Of a stretch of 43,035 bases of DNA, positions 7,691-16,613 are shown piece by piece; positions within the stretch are counted from its first letter, which is position 1, and the number at the start of each line of letters is the position of its first letter. The DNA is taken from assembly GCA_039111535.1 (NCBI GenBank), contig JBCCIM010000028.1, positions 1 through 43,035 on the forward strand, given 5' to 3'. The notes under the pieces are model-generated. The model was not told where the DNA came from. It ran no database searches and was given only the letters and a program-made list of their open reading frames with translations. This DNA comes from Bacteroidota bacterium. Its GTDB lineage: Bacteria; Bacteroidota; Rhodothermia; Rhodothermales; JAHQVL01. A program made the translations under genes and the position numbers.

Positions 7691-9253
7691 GTGAACATAG
7701 CTATTCTTTATACGGGAGGCACGATTGGATGTGTGGGTACGCCGCTCACGCCCCTGAAGACACCAGATTTCGAAACGGCTTTTCAATCAATCGTCTACCC
7801 CATTGTCCAATCTGAATATCCACACTGCAAACTCACTTTTTTGCCTTTCGAAAAGGTGCTCGACAGCACCAACCTCCAGCCCACGGACTGGTGTGACATG
7901 GCTTTGCAAATTCTGCCTCATTACGCCAATTACGATGGCTTTGTGGTGTTGCACGGTACCGATACCATGGCTTTTACTGCATCAGCACTGTCATTCCTCT
8001 TCACAGGCATGCAGGCGGATGGTTTCCCTGACGCTGTGCTGAGTAAACCTATCGTATTTACAGGCTCCCAGGTCCCGTTATTTCACAAGGATACTTCAGA
8101 TAACTACAGCCTGCTGTTTAACACTGATGCCCTTCAAAACGTTTGCGGCGCCATAGCTGCAGCGCAACTTGGCATTCCGGAAGTCAGCCTGTTTTTCAAT
8201 GACACGTTGTTCCGGGGTAACCGCACGGTGAAAACCAATGCGGACGCGTTCCATGCATTCTCATCTCCCAACTATCCCAATCTGGGTGAGTACGGCATCG
8301 AGTTTTCGCTGGAAAACGACCACATGTTGCATTTACCAACCACGCAAGACATTTCGCTGGATGCCCCGCAGGCACAACGCCGGCTCCGTGCGCAACTCGA
8401 ATACTTACTCGAACACATAACCCACTCAGCCGTCATTCCGTTTAAAGCATTCCCGGCGTTCTATACGCTACATCCCCATAAAAACGTGCTCGGCGAATTG
8501 CTTCAAGCCGCCATCGACCATGTAGACGTGCAAGGAATTATTCTGGAAGCTTACGGGGATGGCAACTTTCCATCAGGTGCACCCGACGATCCTACGGCCG
8601 GCACCATTTACCAAATCCTCAAAGCTGCCCATGCCCAGGGCATTGTACTAATCGACTGCACGCAAGTGCTCGATGGCGTTGTAGATGCAAATGTATATGC
8701 TGCCGGGTCCTGGCTTGCGGAAGTCGGAGTCGCCGGCGCTTACGACATGACGCCCATTGCTGCCCTCACCAAACTCATCTACTTGAACGCCCTGCGCAAT
8801 TACAACGGATTCAACTGGGATCAGCATACGTTAACGCGGTTGATGCAGACCAACATTACTGGCGAAATCATGGACGTCAACCGGCTTGACACAAGAGGTA
8901 AAGGGTACCTGGGTGTGGGAGAATCCATTCAAACCCTCAATGGCAACGCGCAATTTGTAAATGATGCTGTTGCCGGCCCGGTATTAAAAGATGCCGGGGG
9001 CAAGGTAATGTGGCAAGCGTTGCAAGAACCCGAAATAGCGATCATGCCAGGCCGGCTATACATGCAGGGTGATGGCAATCTCGTATTTTACGACAACTCC
9101 AACACCCCGCTCTGGTCTTCTCAAACCGCTACGCCATCCAATGCAACATCCATGTTGATTCTGGATGATGAGGCAGGAAATAAGATAAGCCTCTCGATCT
9201 ACAATTACGCCAAAGGTGAAACCAGTCGCATCTTATTTAAAGGGGCGGTATAA
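7691..9253 (+). CDS. Type I-like L-asparaginase fused to a C-terminal B-lectin domain
   Basis: Residues 1-390 are an asparaginase of the cytoplasmic AnsA type, hydrolysing asparagine to aspartate and ammonia: the N-terminal nucleophile motif YTGGTIG (7-13), the second motif HGTDTMAFTASALSF (89-103) and the late stretch VYAAGSWLAEVGVAGAYDMT followed by ALTKLIYL all match. Residues about 400-520 are extra and resemble a bulb-type mannose-binding lectin fold: MQGDGNLVFYDNSNTPLWSS contains an exact QxDxNxVxY motif at 459-467. There is no signal peptide, so the lectin domain appears to be cytoplasmic. Start is GTG 7691 with no clear Shine-Dalgarno. AnsA enzymes are about 340 residues, so this protein is about 180 longer. 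Whether the lectin domain binds sugar is unknown; only one intact site is visible. Confidence 0.85.
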   Translation: MNIAILYTGGTIGCVGTPLTPLKTPDFETAFQSIVYPIVQSEYPHCKLTFLPFEKVLDSTNLQPTDWCDMALQILPHYANYDGFVVLHGTDTMAFTASALSFLFTGMQADGFPDAVLSKPIVFTGSQVPLFHKDTSDNYSLLFNTDALQNVCGAIAAAQLGIPEVSLFFNDTLFRGNRTVKTNADAFHAFSSPNYPNLGEYGIEFSLENDHMLHLPTTQDISLDAPQAQRRLRAQLEYLLEHITHSAVIPFKAFPAFYTLHPHKNVLGELLQAAIDHVDVQGIILEAYGDGNFPSGAPDDPTAGTIYQILKAAHAQGIVLIDCTQVLDGVVDANVYAAGSWLAEVGVAGAYDMTPIAALTKLIYLNALRNYNGFNWDQHTLTRLMQTNITGEIMDVNRLDTRGKGYLGVGESIQTLNGNAQFVNDAVAGPVLKDAGGKVMWQALQEPEIAIMPGRLYMQGDGNLVFYDNSNTPLWSSQTATPSNATSMLILDDEAGNKISLSIYNYAKGETSRILFKGAV

Positions 9254-9305
9254 TAGCGATTCAACCACGATCTTTCCAATACATTTGCAATAGCCGGGCA
9301 GACCC

Positions 9306-10505
9306 TTGACGCACGAACAGGAAAAAGCATACCTTACCACGTATCGCGACGGCCTCCTCAACGACATTTTACCGTTCTGGCTTAACAACGCCGTCGACAA
9401 AGCGCACGGCGGATTCATCGTTGCCCTGAACCAGGATGGCTCAATCCTCGACACAGACAAAGGCATGTGGCAGCAGGGGCGATTTACCTGGCTCCTCTCT
9501 ACCCTGTACAACACTGTTGAGCAGAACGATACGTGGCTTTCGTTAGCCAAAAGCGGCATCAATTTCATGGACCAACACGGCTTCGACGACGATGGCCGCA
9601 TGTTCTTTCAGGTTACCCGTGAAGGCGCCCCACTCAGAAAACGCCGCTACGTTTTCACCGAGGCATTTGGTGCGATGGCCTATGCCGCTTATGCCAAAGC
9701 AGCCAATGACGACGCAGCCGCTGCTAAAGCCGGCGAGTTGCTTCGCCTCGTGATACGCTACAATAGTACGCCCAGCCTCATCCCTCCCAAAGGTGTGCCT
9801 GGCACGCGGCCCGCGCAAGGCATCGGTGTCCCCATGATTGCCATTAACCTGGGCCAGGTCCTCCGTGAAACCATAGATGACCCGATGAGCACCGACCTGA
9901 TCGACCAGTCCATTGAATCCATCGAGCGCTATTTCATGAAACCAGATTTGCGTGCGGTCATGGAAACGGTCGGACCCAACGGCGAATTCATCGACCACTT
10001 CGATGGCCGCACGCTCAACCCGGGTCACGCCATTGAAGCTGCCTGGTTCATACTGCACGAAGCGAGCCTGCGCAACAACGATGCACACCTGATCAAAATT
10101 GGCACCCAAATCCTCGATTGGATGTGGGAACGGGGCTGGGACAAAGAATACGGTGGCATCCTCTACTTCCGAGACCTCAACAATCTACCCGTGCAAGAGT
10201 ACTGGCAAGACATGAAGTTCTGGTGGCCACACAATGAAACGATTATAGCCACGCTGCTGGCTTACTGTATGACGGGTGATAAGAAATATGCCACGTGGCA
10301 CAAAGCTGTGCATGACTGGGCATACAAACATTTCCCAGATCCAGCCCACGGCGAATGGTTTGGTTATCTGCATCGTGATGGACGCATTTCCGTCCCTTTA
10401 AAAGGCAATCTGTGGAAAGGCCCCTTCCATCTGCCCCGTATGCAGTGGTATTGCTGGCAGTTGCTTGAAGCGCGGGCAGCATCACGAACCGCGCATAATT
10501 CATAA
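9306..10505 (+). CDS. AGE-family epimerase/isomerase (N-acylglucosamine 2-epimerase type)
   Basis: A 399-residue (alpha/alpha)6-barrel enzyme that interconverts sugars at C2, such as GlcNAc/ManNAc, glucose/mannose or cellobiose. Family landmarks are LPFWLNNAVDKAHGGFIVAL (23-42), GMWQQGRFTWLLSTLYN (52-68), RKRRYVFTEAFGAMAYAAYA, NPGHAIEAAWFILHEA with the first catalytic-type His, WWPHNETIIATLLAY with the second, and HGEWFGYLHRDG near 356-367. No signal peptide, so cytoplasmic. The start is TTG 9306; no closer ATG exists before residue 54, which would truncate the barrel. Its specificity cannot be read from the sequence. It fits the sugar-acid and sugar-handling genes around it. Confidence 0.92.
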   Translation: MTHEQEKAYLTTYRDGLLNDILPFWLNNAVDKAHGGFIVALNQDGSILDTDKGMWQQGRFTWLLSTLYNTVEQNDTWLSLAKSGINFMDQHGFDDDGRMFFQVTREGAPLRKRRYVFTEAFGAMAYAAYAKAANDDAAAAKAGELLRLVIRYNSTPSLIPPKGVPGTRPAQGIGVPMIAINLGQVLRETIDDPMSTDLIDQSIESIERYFMKPDLRAVMETVGPNGEFIDHFDGRTLNPGHAIEAAWFILHEASLRNNDAHLIKIGTQILDWMWERGWDKEYGGILYFRDLNNLPVQEYWQDMKFWWPHNETIIATLLAYCMTGDKKYATWHKAVHDWAYKHFPDPAHGEWFGYLHRDGRISVPLKGNLWKGPFHLPRMQWYCWQLLEARAASRTAHNS

Positions 10506-10539
10506 CCGGTTAGTACGTCAGCCCTTATATTAGGATAAA

Positions 10540-10569
10540 CCACTGGCTCCCCATCCTTTCAAGCAGTGG
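10540..10569 (+). promoter_or_regulatory. Imperfect hairpin at start of Cys4 gene
   Basis: CCACTGGCT (10540-10548) pairs with AGCAGTGG (10562-10569) with one bulged base and a 13-nt loop. The proposed GTG start at 10566 lies inside the right arm, so the hairpin could limit initiation, or the true start could be ATG 10629. Weak evidence, reported because it bears on the start choice. Confidence 0.35.
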
Positions 10570-11177
10570 AGACCCTACAATCGTACAACAGCGTGGAATA
10601 CACACAGCATTATATTGAAATTCCGCGGATGTTCTATTCGGATGCTGCTGAGGCACTTTTCGATCGTTGCCTAGGGTGTGATGTGTTTTTACTCGAAGAT
10701 GGCAGACAATATATCATCGAGAAGGCGTATCGCAGATACACAGGCTATGGCACACAGGATACCGTATTTGAGTACGCCATGTGCTTCGACTGCTTTGTCA
10801 GCTTACAAGAGGCCATGTCCGAAGAGTCCATGAATCGAGTGCGATCTTATTTCGACCGGCATGTAGACCTCTTCGACCGGCGCAAGATTCTGCTGGCTAA
10901 AGACCAGGTACGTGTGGACGATTGGATGGACCGGTGCCTGGTAAAAGGCACCCCGATTGCTGAATTGGAAGAATATCAGATTTTCGGACATTGTGACGGC
11001 AAAGATCTGCTCTTCACCCTCTTCCCTTACGCCATTGGCAGCGAGGCCATAGACGAGATTAGTCTGTTACTATCCAACAAAACCCTGGGCGAAATAGATG
11101 GATTTATGGATGACCATTTTGGTTTCCCACCAGAACTGCGCAAACTATTGATTGAAAAGAAAATGTTTGTTGTCTAA
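10566..11177 (+). CDS. Unknown protein with two CxxC pairs (putative zinc-binding)
   Basis: A 203-residue soluble protein with no signal peptide or membrane segment. The N-terminal part has two CxxC pairs, Cys35/Cys38 (DRCLGCDVF) and Cys73/Cys76 (MCFDCFVSL), 35 residues apart; a four-Cys zinc knuckle or ribbon is the simplest reading. The C-terminal half is acidic and helical, with GHCDGKDLLFTLFPYAIGSE and an ending PPELRKLLIEKK. The start GTG 10566 is uncertain; ATG 10629 would still keep all four Cys. The gene ends four bases into the convergent GWxTD-like gene (11174-11177). I do not recognise the family and no function should be assigned. Confidence 0.72.
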   Translation: METLQSYNSVEYTQHYIEIPRMFYSDAAEALFDRCLGCDVFLLEDGRQYIIEKAYRRYTGYGTQDTVFEYAMCFDCFVSLQEAMSEESMNRVRSYFDRHVDLFDRRKILLAKDQVRVDDWMDRCLVKGTPIAELEEYQIFGHCDGKDLLFTLFPYAIGSEAIDEISLLLSNKTLGEIDGFMDDHFGFPPELRKLLIEKKMFVV

Positions 11178-13480
11178 CCCAGTTCGATCTCGCGTTTACT
11201 GCTTGCTGTAGCTCCCGTATTGTTGTCTTTTACAATGACCTGCAACTCATACCTGCCGGCTGGTACAGCAGACATGTCGATCTCTCCATATTCCACACTG
11301 GTCCGTTCCGCTCCACTTCGCTGGAATGTGATGGAAAGCAACGGATCTTTGCTCTTGCGCCTGAACACTCCCCGCCGCCGGCCTGTCTCGGGAGGCTGCA
11401 AAACGTACGTAATCTCAAAGTCCGTCGCGTCATCTGACGAAAACGTCAGGTTATAAATTTCAAAATACACAAAGAACGGATCTTCAGGTCGATACCCACG
11501 GCCGGGGTTCGTGCGAAGATACAATCCCTGCTTGGTATACCGCCCTGGTCGCTCTGCCGGCACAACTTCAAATGCAGGAATCAAATCACTCAGTTGTAAC
11601 GGTTGTGTAGCTCCTGACCCGGGTTCATAATCCGGCACGGTGTAGTCAAATTGATACGACCCAATCCAGGGAGCGTCTGCAATGCTTGCGTGCAGATTCA
11701 CGTGGTACGAATCGGGCAATGCGCTGAAGCGAAGAAAATCCACAGCAACAGCATCTTTGGCGCGGCTCGCATCCACCGTGAGTGTTTCAAACGAATGGTA
11801 GACTTCGTTCCAATCCATGTCATGAACGGTCAGGCCCACCTCAATCCCCAAAGACGCACGATCCGGTAAAGTATTCGATATTTGCCCGATAGGTACTGAA
11901 AAATAGATTTCGACCTCGGTAGTGTCTTGCGCTCCGTTAAATGCAGCGAGGAAATAAGGTACCGGCATATGCTGCACAGGCTCAATCCACTTGTGTCGGT
12001 CGGAAGCCAGGCCTTCGTTCACACTCTCCAGATTTTCATCGAAGAACTCATTGCCAAACGCAATGAAGTCCATTTCAGTCTGACGACCCCGACCAAAACT
12101 CGAGCCCGTCTCTTTAACCCGCGCAACCGAAGCAAGCCGGGCATAAATGCCCCCCCAAATCTCACGCGCTTCCAGCACTTCCAACACAAGCGGCAGCGTT
12201 GGCACCAGTTCTGCGAGCTTACCGTGCCCTTCAAAATGAAAGTCAAGCGCCGGCTCATAGTAGCGCCAGGACTCCAAAAAAGAGCTCCCTTCCCCCACCG
12301 ACGCTGCAGTAGTCGCCGGCTCCCCATGCCGAAGGAAAATCAGCCCTTTATCGCCAAACTCTCCATTGAGCCAGTACGAAAAAGGAAAATCACCATCTGC
12401 CATCCGGTCGGCGCGTGCATTGTTGCCTACCCGGTAGGCTTCGCGGGGTTGATAGAACGCATACGTTTTCTCAGCAGCGTGCAACCTTCTATAATGTTCT
12501 ACCAGTCGTTTATTGACATTTTGGGCGCGGAGCGGATTTCGCCGGGCGAGCATTTCCCGAAAAAAGGATTGATAGACAGCCGCTGTATCCAGCGTAAAGA
12601 AGGTGCGGCCTTCCGCATTTGTCAGGATGTGTTTAAAGTCCTCAAACACCAGCCAGGCCCCCGTCTGGTTTTGAATAATGTCGATTGCCTGGTTAACAAA
12701 TGAAGTAGCAATAGCCGGCTGATCCAGGGCAAAATACACACGGGCACGCGCAAGCAACACCGGCTGCAATGGTATATGACGTGCTTCTTTGAGCAACGTT
12801 GACAACGCTGCATCTGCTTCCGGCAACTGACCATTGCGTCGCAATTGTTCTGCATTCAAATAAGCAGCATATTCCGAGGGATTGGCCTCAATCCAGCGAG
12901 ACACATCCGCGGGTTTTTCATCAAGAAATTGATGGTAGAGTCTGAAAAGCGCCACATGCACATACGCTGCATCGGGTACCAACTGGAGGTGTGTGTGGTA
13001 ATGCGCAATTGCCGCTTCGAGGTTGCCTTCATACCGATTGAGCAGACCATACTGGAAATGGATATCCTCATATGAGCTATCGCTAGCGAGCAGCGTTTCA
13101 AAGTCGCGCCGGCTGCGTTTCCAGTCGCGCTTGCGCAGCAACAGCGACCGCCGCACGCCATACTCTCTGTAAGCAATTGCTCGCTCGCGTAGCAACGCCA
13201 TATCATTCTCCGCCTCATCCATTCGGCCGTTCATTTTTCGCAACAACATTTCCCACGTGCGTGCCTGAAAGCCGAAGTCTTCTGGCTTCAGATTCTTTGC
13301 TTTGTATTCGAACGGTAACACATCTTGCGCAAGCGAAGGGGCGGCGTTAGCGAAAAGTAGCATCCCGCCAAGAAGACACGCAATAAAAAAGCGGGTGCGT
13401 TGACACCAAATGGAAACGCGTGCACGTTGCATTGCAAAAACCATACGTCGTATGTGATCCTGGGGCGAGCGGTTACACAT
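11174..13480 (-). CDS. Exported TPR and GWxTD-like domain protein
   Basis: A 768-residue exported protein. The N-terminus is long: a hydrophobic signal at about residues 31-50 ends at SLAQ, so ATG 13444 (residue 13) or 13432 (residue 17) may be the real start. Residues about 118-260 are TPR-like helical pairs (FETLLASDSSYEDIHFQYGL, NRYEGNLEAAIAHYHTHLQL). Residues about 375-420 resemble the GWxTD domain region (FGDKGLIFLRHGEP, then ESWRYYEP), but the GWxTD motif itself is not preserved. The C-terminal third is beta-rich (SLGIEVGLTVHDMDWNE; PAGRYELQVIVKDNNTG). GWxTD proteins are common in Bacteroidota and related phyla and have no firm function. It is transcribed away from the cupin gene across a 76-bp gap. 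Confidence 0.75.
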   Translation of the reverse strand: MCNRSPQDHIRRMVFAMQRARVSIWCQRTRFFIACLLGGMLLFANAAPSLAQDVLPFEYKAKNLKPEDFGFQARTWEMLLRKMNGRMDEAENDMALLRERAIAYREYGVRRSLLLRKRDWKRSRRDFETLLASDSSYEDIHFQYGLLNRYEGNLEAAIAHYHTHLQLVPDAAYVHVALFRLYHQFLDEKPADVSRWIEANPSEYAAYLNAEQLRRNGQLPEADAALSTLLKEARHIPLQPVLLARARVYFALDQPAIATSFVNQAIDIIQNQTGAWLVFEDFKHILTNAEGRTFFTLDTAAVYQSFFREMLARRNPLRAQNVNKRLVEHYRRLHAAEKTYAFYQPREAYRVGNNARADRMADGDFPFSYWLNGEFGDKGLIFLRHGEPATTAASVGEGSSFLESWRYYEPALDFHFEGHGKLAELVPTLPLVLEVLEAREIWGGIYARLASVARVKETGSSFGRGRQTEMDFIAFGNEFFDENLESVNEGLASDRHKWIEPVQHMPVPYFLAAFNGAQDTTEVEIYFSVPIGQISNTLPDRASLGIEVGLTVHDMDWNEVYHSFETLTVDASRAKDAVAVDFLRFSALPDSYHVNLHASIADAPWIGSYQFDYTVPDYEPGSGATQPLQLSDLIPAFEVVPAERPGRYTKQGLYLRTNPGRGYRPEDPFFVYFEIYNLTFSSDDATDFEITYVLQPPETGRRRGVFRRKSKDPLLSITFQRSGAERTSVEYGEIDMSAVPAGRYELQVIVKDNNTGATASSKREIELG

Positions 13481-13556
13481 GGCCGCATTGCGTAACTCAG
13501 GTTATTTACTTACGTTACGGCGCATCCTCCCTAGTGTTCGTCTTATTGCCAATATA

Positions 13557-13988
13557 ATGACCGACAAACGCGAAAAACTGCTTCGATTTATTCGACAAAA
13601 CGACATCGAAGTCGAAGAATTCCCATGGGGCCCGCACGACTGGATGAGCCGGCCCGGACTCACAGAAGCGGACCACCTGTTGCTCGTACGTGTCCACATG
13701 CCGCCGGGCAAAGCCCATCAGTTTCATCGGCACCCGGAAATGGAAGAAATCATCTACGTGATATCTGGCAAAGCAGAGCAATGGGTTGAAGAAGAATCCC
13801 GGATACTGAAGGCTGGTGAAATGGCGCATATTCCCAAAGATGTTGTCCACGGCACCTACAACCCATTTGAAGAGCCGCTTGTATTCCTTGCTATTCTTGC
13901 GCCGGCGAAGTTTGAAGGCCCCGCACTGGTTGATGTATTCGAAGAAGAGCCATGGGCCTCCCTCAAGACACCCATGTTTTTTGAATAA
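13557..13988 (+). CDS. Small cupin-domain protein
   Basis: A 143-residue single-domain cupin, probably a metal-dependent sugar-binding enzyme or ligand-binding protein. Motif one is HRHPEME (His57, His59, Glu63) following PPGKAHQF; motif two is GEMAHIPKDVVHGTYN with His98 and Asn102. I choose ATG 13557; the longer frame from 13479 runs into the divergent gene's start and adds 26 non-conserved residues. The gene lies ahead of an FAD oxidoreductase on the same strand (53 bases apart), so they may be cotranscribed. The substrate is unknown; cupins of this size are often found with sugar catabolic genes. Confidence 0.85.
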   Translation: MTDKREKLLRFIRQNDIEVEEFPWGPHDWMSRPGLTEADHLLLVRVHMPPGKAHQFHRHPEMEEIIYVISGKAEQWVEEESRILKAGEMAHIPKDVVHGTYNPFEEPLVFLAILAPAKFEGPALVDVFEEEPWASLKTPMFFE

Positions 13989-14041
13989 CACCCTGTCCGA
14001 CTAACATGTCCGGTTGTTAACTGACCATAGTACCGCAACGG

Positions 14042-15745
14042 ATGAATCGACGACAACTCCTAAAACGAGCGGGTATACTGGCTGGTAGCCTGCCGTTTGC
14101 CGCGCCCCTATTCGGGGCCACTGCCCCCAGGTGGACCACAGTCGATGTGGTGATTGCCGGCGCCGGCGTCGGCGGTTGCGCTGCAGCATTGGCTGCTGCA
14201 CGCGTCGGATTGCGCGTAATTCTAACCGAAGAAACTGACTGGATCGGGGGCCAACTCACCCAGCAAGCGGTACCGCCAGACGAACATCCCTGGATTGAGC
14301 GTTTTGGTGCACCGGCAAGTTATCGCGCTTTTCGGGAGGGGGTAAGGGATTATTACCGACGCTGGTATCCACTCAAGGGTGCGCTGCATCAGGCAACAGA
14401 TTTTAATCCCGGCGGCTGCACCGTGTCTTACATGTGCCACGAACCGCGTGTAGCCAAAGCGGTCTTGGAAAGCATGATGGCGCCTTACGTTAGCGATGGC
14501 CGGCTTCAAATCATGTTAAACACTGTTGCAACGGCGGCGCAAGTGAGCGAAGACAGGGTACAGGCCCTTGAGGTGCATCATCGGCCAAGCGGCCAGCGCT
14601 ATACATTACAAGGAGCATACTTCATTGACGGCACCGAGTTGGGCGACTTGTTGCCCATGACGGGTACAGCCTACGTGACCGGCGCTGAAGCACAAGCTGA
14701 CACGGGCGAATTGCACGCCCCTGAAGAGGCGCAACCGCATAACATGCAAGCCATGACGTGGTGTTTTGCAATAGACCATGTAGCCGGTGAGAACCACACG
14801 ATTGAAAAGCCGGCGGCTTATGAAAAATGGCGAGACTTCATCCCTGACATGCAGCCCGCCTGGCCAGGAAAACTGTTGAGTCTCACGTATTCCAATCCTG
14901 TTACCCTTGCGCCCCGAACGCTCGACTTCGACCCCCGTCCCGGCGCTGTAACCGAACGGTTCAACCTCTGGTCTTATCGCCGGCTTCTTGATCCTGCGCA
15001 ATTTGAACCTGGAGCAATTCAAGGAGACATTAGCCTGATCAACTGGCCACAAAATGACTACTTGCTGGGTAACATCCTCGAAGTCTCAGCGGAGGAAGCA
15101 GCACTACATAGCCAGGCTGCTATGGACGTAAGTTTTGCGTTGCTCTACTGGTTGCAAACAGAGGCACCGCGCCCCGATGGCAAAACAGGATGGCCCGGGC
15201 TTCGGTTGCGTAAAGATGTTGTCGGTACAACCCATGGCCTCGCCAAACGACCTTATATCCGGGAAGCCCGACGGATACGCGCGGCATTTACCGTTACAGA
15301 ACAACACGTAGGACTCGAAGCACGCATGCAGGAAACAGGCCTCCCACAAGAAACCGTCACGGCGGCCTCCTTTGATGATTCCGTGGGCATTGGCAGTTAC
15401 CGAATTGACTTGCATCCCTCAACTGGCGGCGATAATTATATTGACATCAGTTCATTGCCTTTTGAAATCCCCCTCGGTGCATTGATTCCGCAACGGATGG
15501 AGAACCTCTTGCCTGCGTGTAAGAACCTCGGCGTTACCCACATCACCAATGGCTGCTATCGGTTACATCCGGTAGAATGGAATATTGGTGAGGCAGCCGG
15601 CATTACGGCCGCGCATTGCGTACAAACGGGCCATCCTCCCAGGCATATCCGCGATACACCGGCACTTTTTGCAGACCTGGCACGCAAAATGGACCGCCTT
15701 GGCGTTGAGCGTAAATGGCCTACGCCTATGCAAACGGCCCGATAG
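14042..15745 (+). CDS. Tat-exported FAD-dependent oxidoreductase
   Basis: A 567-residue flavoprotein of the FAD-dependent oxidoreductase family (FAD_oxidored type). Residues 3-10 are RRQLLKRA, a twin-arginine signal, followed by a short hydrophobic stretch. The Rossmann dinucleotide motif GAGVGG is at 40-45, with the end-of-strand acidic pair TEETDWIGGQLTQQ at 62-75, which is a hallmark of this family. Near the C-terminus, NLLPACKNLGVTHITNGCYR and VEWNIGEAAGITAAHC match the family's FAD-contacting region. Members oxidise unknown sugars or similar substrates and are abundant in polysaccharide degraders. It is periplasmic or exported by prediction, which fits the Tat-exported isomerase at 5025. 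Confidence 0.9.
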   Translation: MNRRQLLKRAGILAGSLPFAAPLFGATAPRWTTVDVVIAGAGVGGCAAALAAARVGLRVILTEETDWIGGQLTQQAVPPDEHPWIERFGAPASYRAFREGVRDYYRRWYPLKGALHQATDFNPGGCTVSYMCHEPRVAKAVLESMMAPYVSDGRLQIMLNTVATAAQVSEDRVQALEVHHRPSGQRYTLQGAYFIDGTELGDLLPMTGTAYVTGAEAQADTGELHAPEEAQPHNMQAMTWCFAIDHVAGENHTIEKPAAYEKWRDFIPDMQPAWPGKLLSLTYSNPVTLAPRTLDFDPRPGAVTERFNLWSYRRLLDPAQFEPGAIQGDISLINWPQNDYLLGNILEVSAEEAALHSQAAMDVSFALLYWLQTEAPRPDGKTGWPGLRLRKDVVGTTHGLAKRPYIREARRIRAAFTVTEQHVGLEARMQETGLPQETVTAASFDDSVGIGSYRIDLHPSTGGDNYIDISSLPFEIPLGALIPQRMENLLPACKNLGVTHITNGCYRLHPVEWNIGEAAGITAAHCVQTGHPPRHIRDTPALFADLARKMDRLGVERKWPTPMQTAR

Positions 15746-15989
15746 CCGTAATTTGGCGGCTTCTTCAGCCTGAGCCGGCAAAAAGAGAATCAGGTATGAT
15801 TTCTGAAAGCCCTGTATGAGGCAACGAATAAAATACGTCCGGAAGTAACATTTTTACTCAGTAATAAATGACAAGTATTCAGGTATCCGGACGCATGCCA
15901 CAACAGACGCCATACGTCTCCTGACCAGGTATGTGGTACACACTTACCCTCTATGAATTAACTCCAGAACGCTGTTGGGAATTACAGCC
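15746..15989 (+). other. Intergenic region upstream of the DUF6368-like gene
   Basis: About 240 bases without a supported gene. I see no strong terminator, tRNA or repeat; a promoter for the next gene is expected but no boxes stand out. Confidence 0.4.
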
Positions 15990-16538
15990 ATGGGACTTCG
16001 CACACGAATCCTACTGCCTCACCCGCTGAATGAAAAAGAACATTATGCGATAGGGTATGGACTCCGCAAGTTCTGCGCGCGGGTCGAAGAAGGCTACTTT
16101 GAAGAAGAAGGCTGGGACTTCTGGATTGAAAATGGTAGCGCAATACGCATCAAATTCAGTGGCCCCATGCGACGCATGTACATTAGTTTTTACCCCAACG
16201 AGGTTGAAATAGAACCCGTTGAGGCCGCTACCATTAAAGCACATTTTGGTTGGACGCCCCAGTATGCCTTTAACGTAGGGGCTTATGAAGATGAGCCGGC
16301 TGACCACCTCCTGCTTGGCGGCCTCATTCTGAATCTGGCAGAACAATTCAGCGGGCTGGTAGACTATTGCGGATACCTAACCCCTGGCCACATGTCAGAT
16401 AGTAAAAAGCAGCTCCTTGCAAAAATCAAAACCCTGAAAGGTAAAGTCTGCCTGGTCAACGGCGCCTACCAACACCACGTGTCAGATACAAAATTTCTAC
16501 ATTCCTGGTTACAACACCCTAACTTCATGATGATCTAA
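15990..16538 (+). CDS. Unknown protein, resembles DUF6368
   Basis: About 182 residues from ATG 15990 (a TTG at 15975 would add five). No signal peptide or membrane segment. Sequence features: an acidic central part (EEEGWDFWIENGSAIRIKF), YPNEVEIEPVEAATIKAHFG, and a LLLGGLILNLAEQFSGLVDY stretch that recalls DUF6368 proteins, where a Gly/Leu helix is followed by a conserved VDxxG turn. That resemblance is from memory and not certain. Some DUFs of this kind are found as immunity proteins of polymorphic toxins, but no toxin gene is next to it, so no role should be assigned. Confidence 0.7.
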   Translation: MGLRTRILLPHPLNEKEHYAIGYGLRKFCARVEEGYFEEEGWDFWIENGSAIRIKFSGPMRRMYISFYPNEVEIEPVEAATIKAHFGWTPQYAFNVGAYEDEPADHLLLGGLILNLAEQFSGLVDYCGYLTPGHMSDSKKQLLAKIKTLKGKVCLVNGAYQHHVSDTKFLHSWLQHPNFMMI

Positions 16539-16562
16539 CACAGATCCCCTATCTGTACTGCT

Positions 16563-16591
16563 ATAAAGGCCATAGATTGAGAGGCCTTTAT
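16563..16591 (+). terminator. Possible hairpin terminator after the DUF6368-like gene
   Basis: ATAAAGGCC (16563-16571) and GGCCTTTAT (16583-16591) form a perfect 9-bp stem with an 11-nt loop. The T residues are inside the stem and no separate T run follows, so termination efficiency is doubtful. Confidence 0.4.
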
Positions 16592-16613
16592 CCAAGACAT
16601 CCATCCCTGATCC

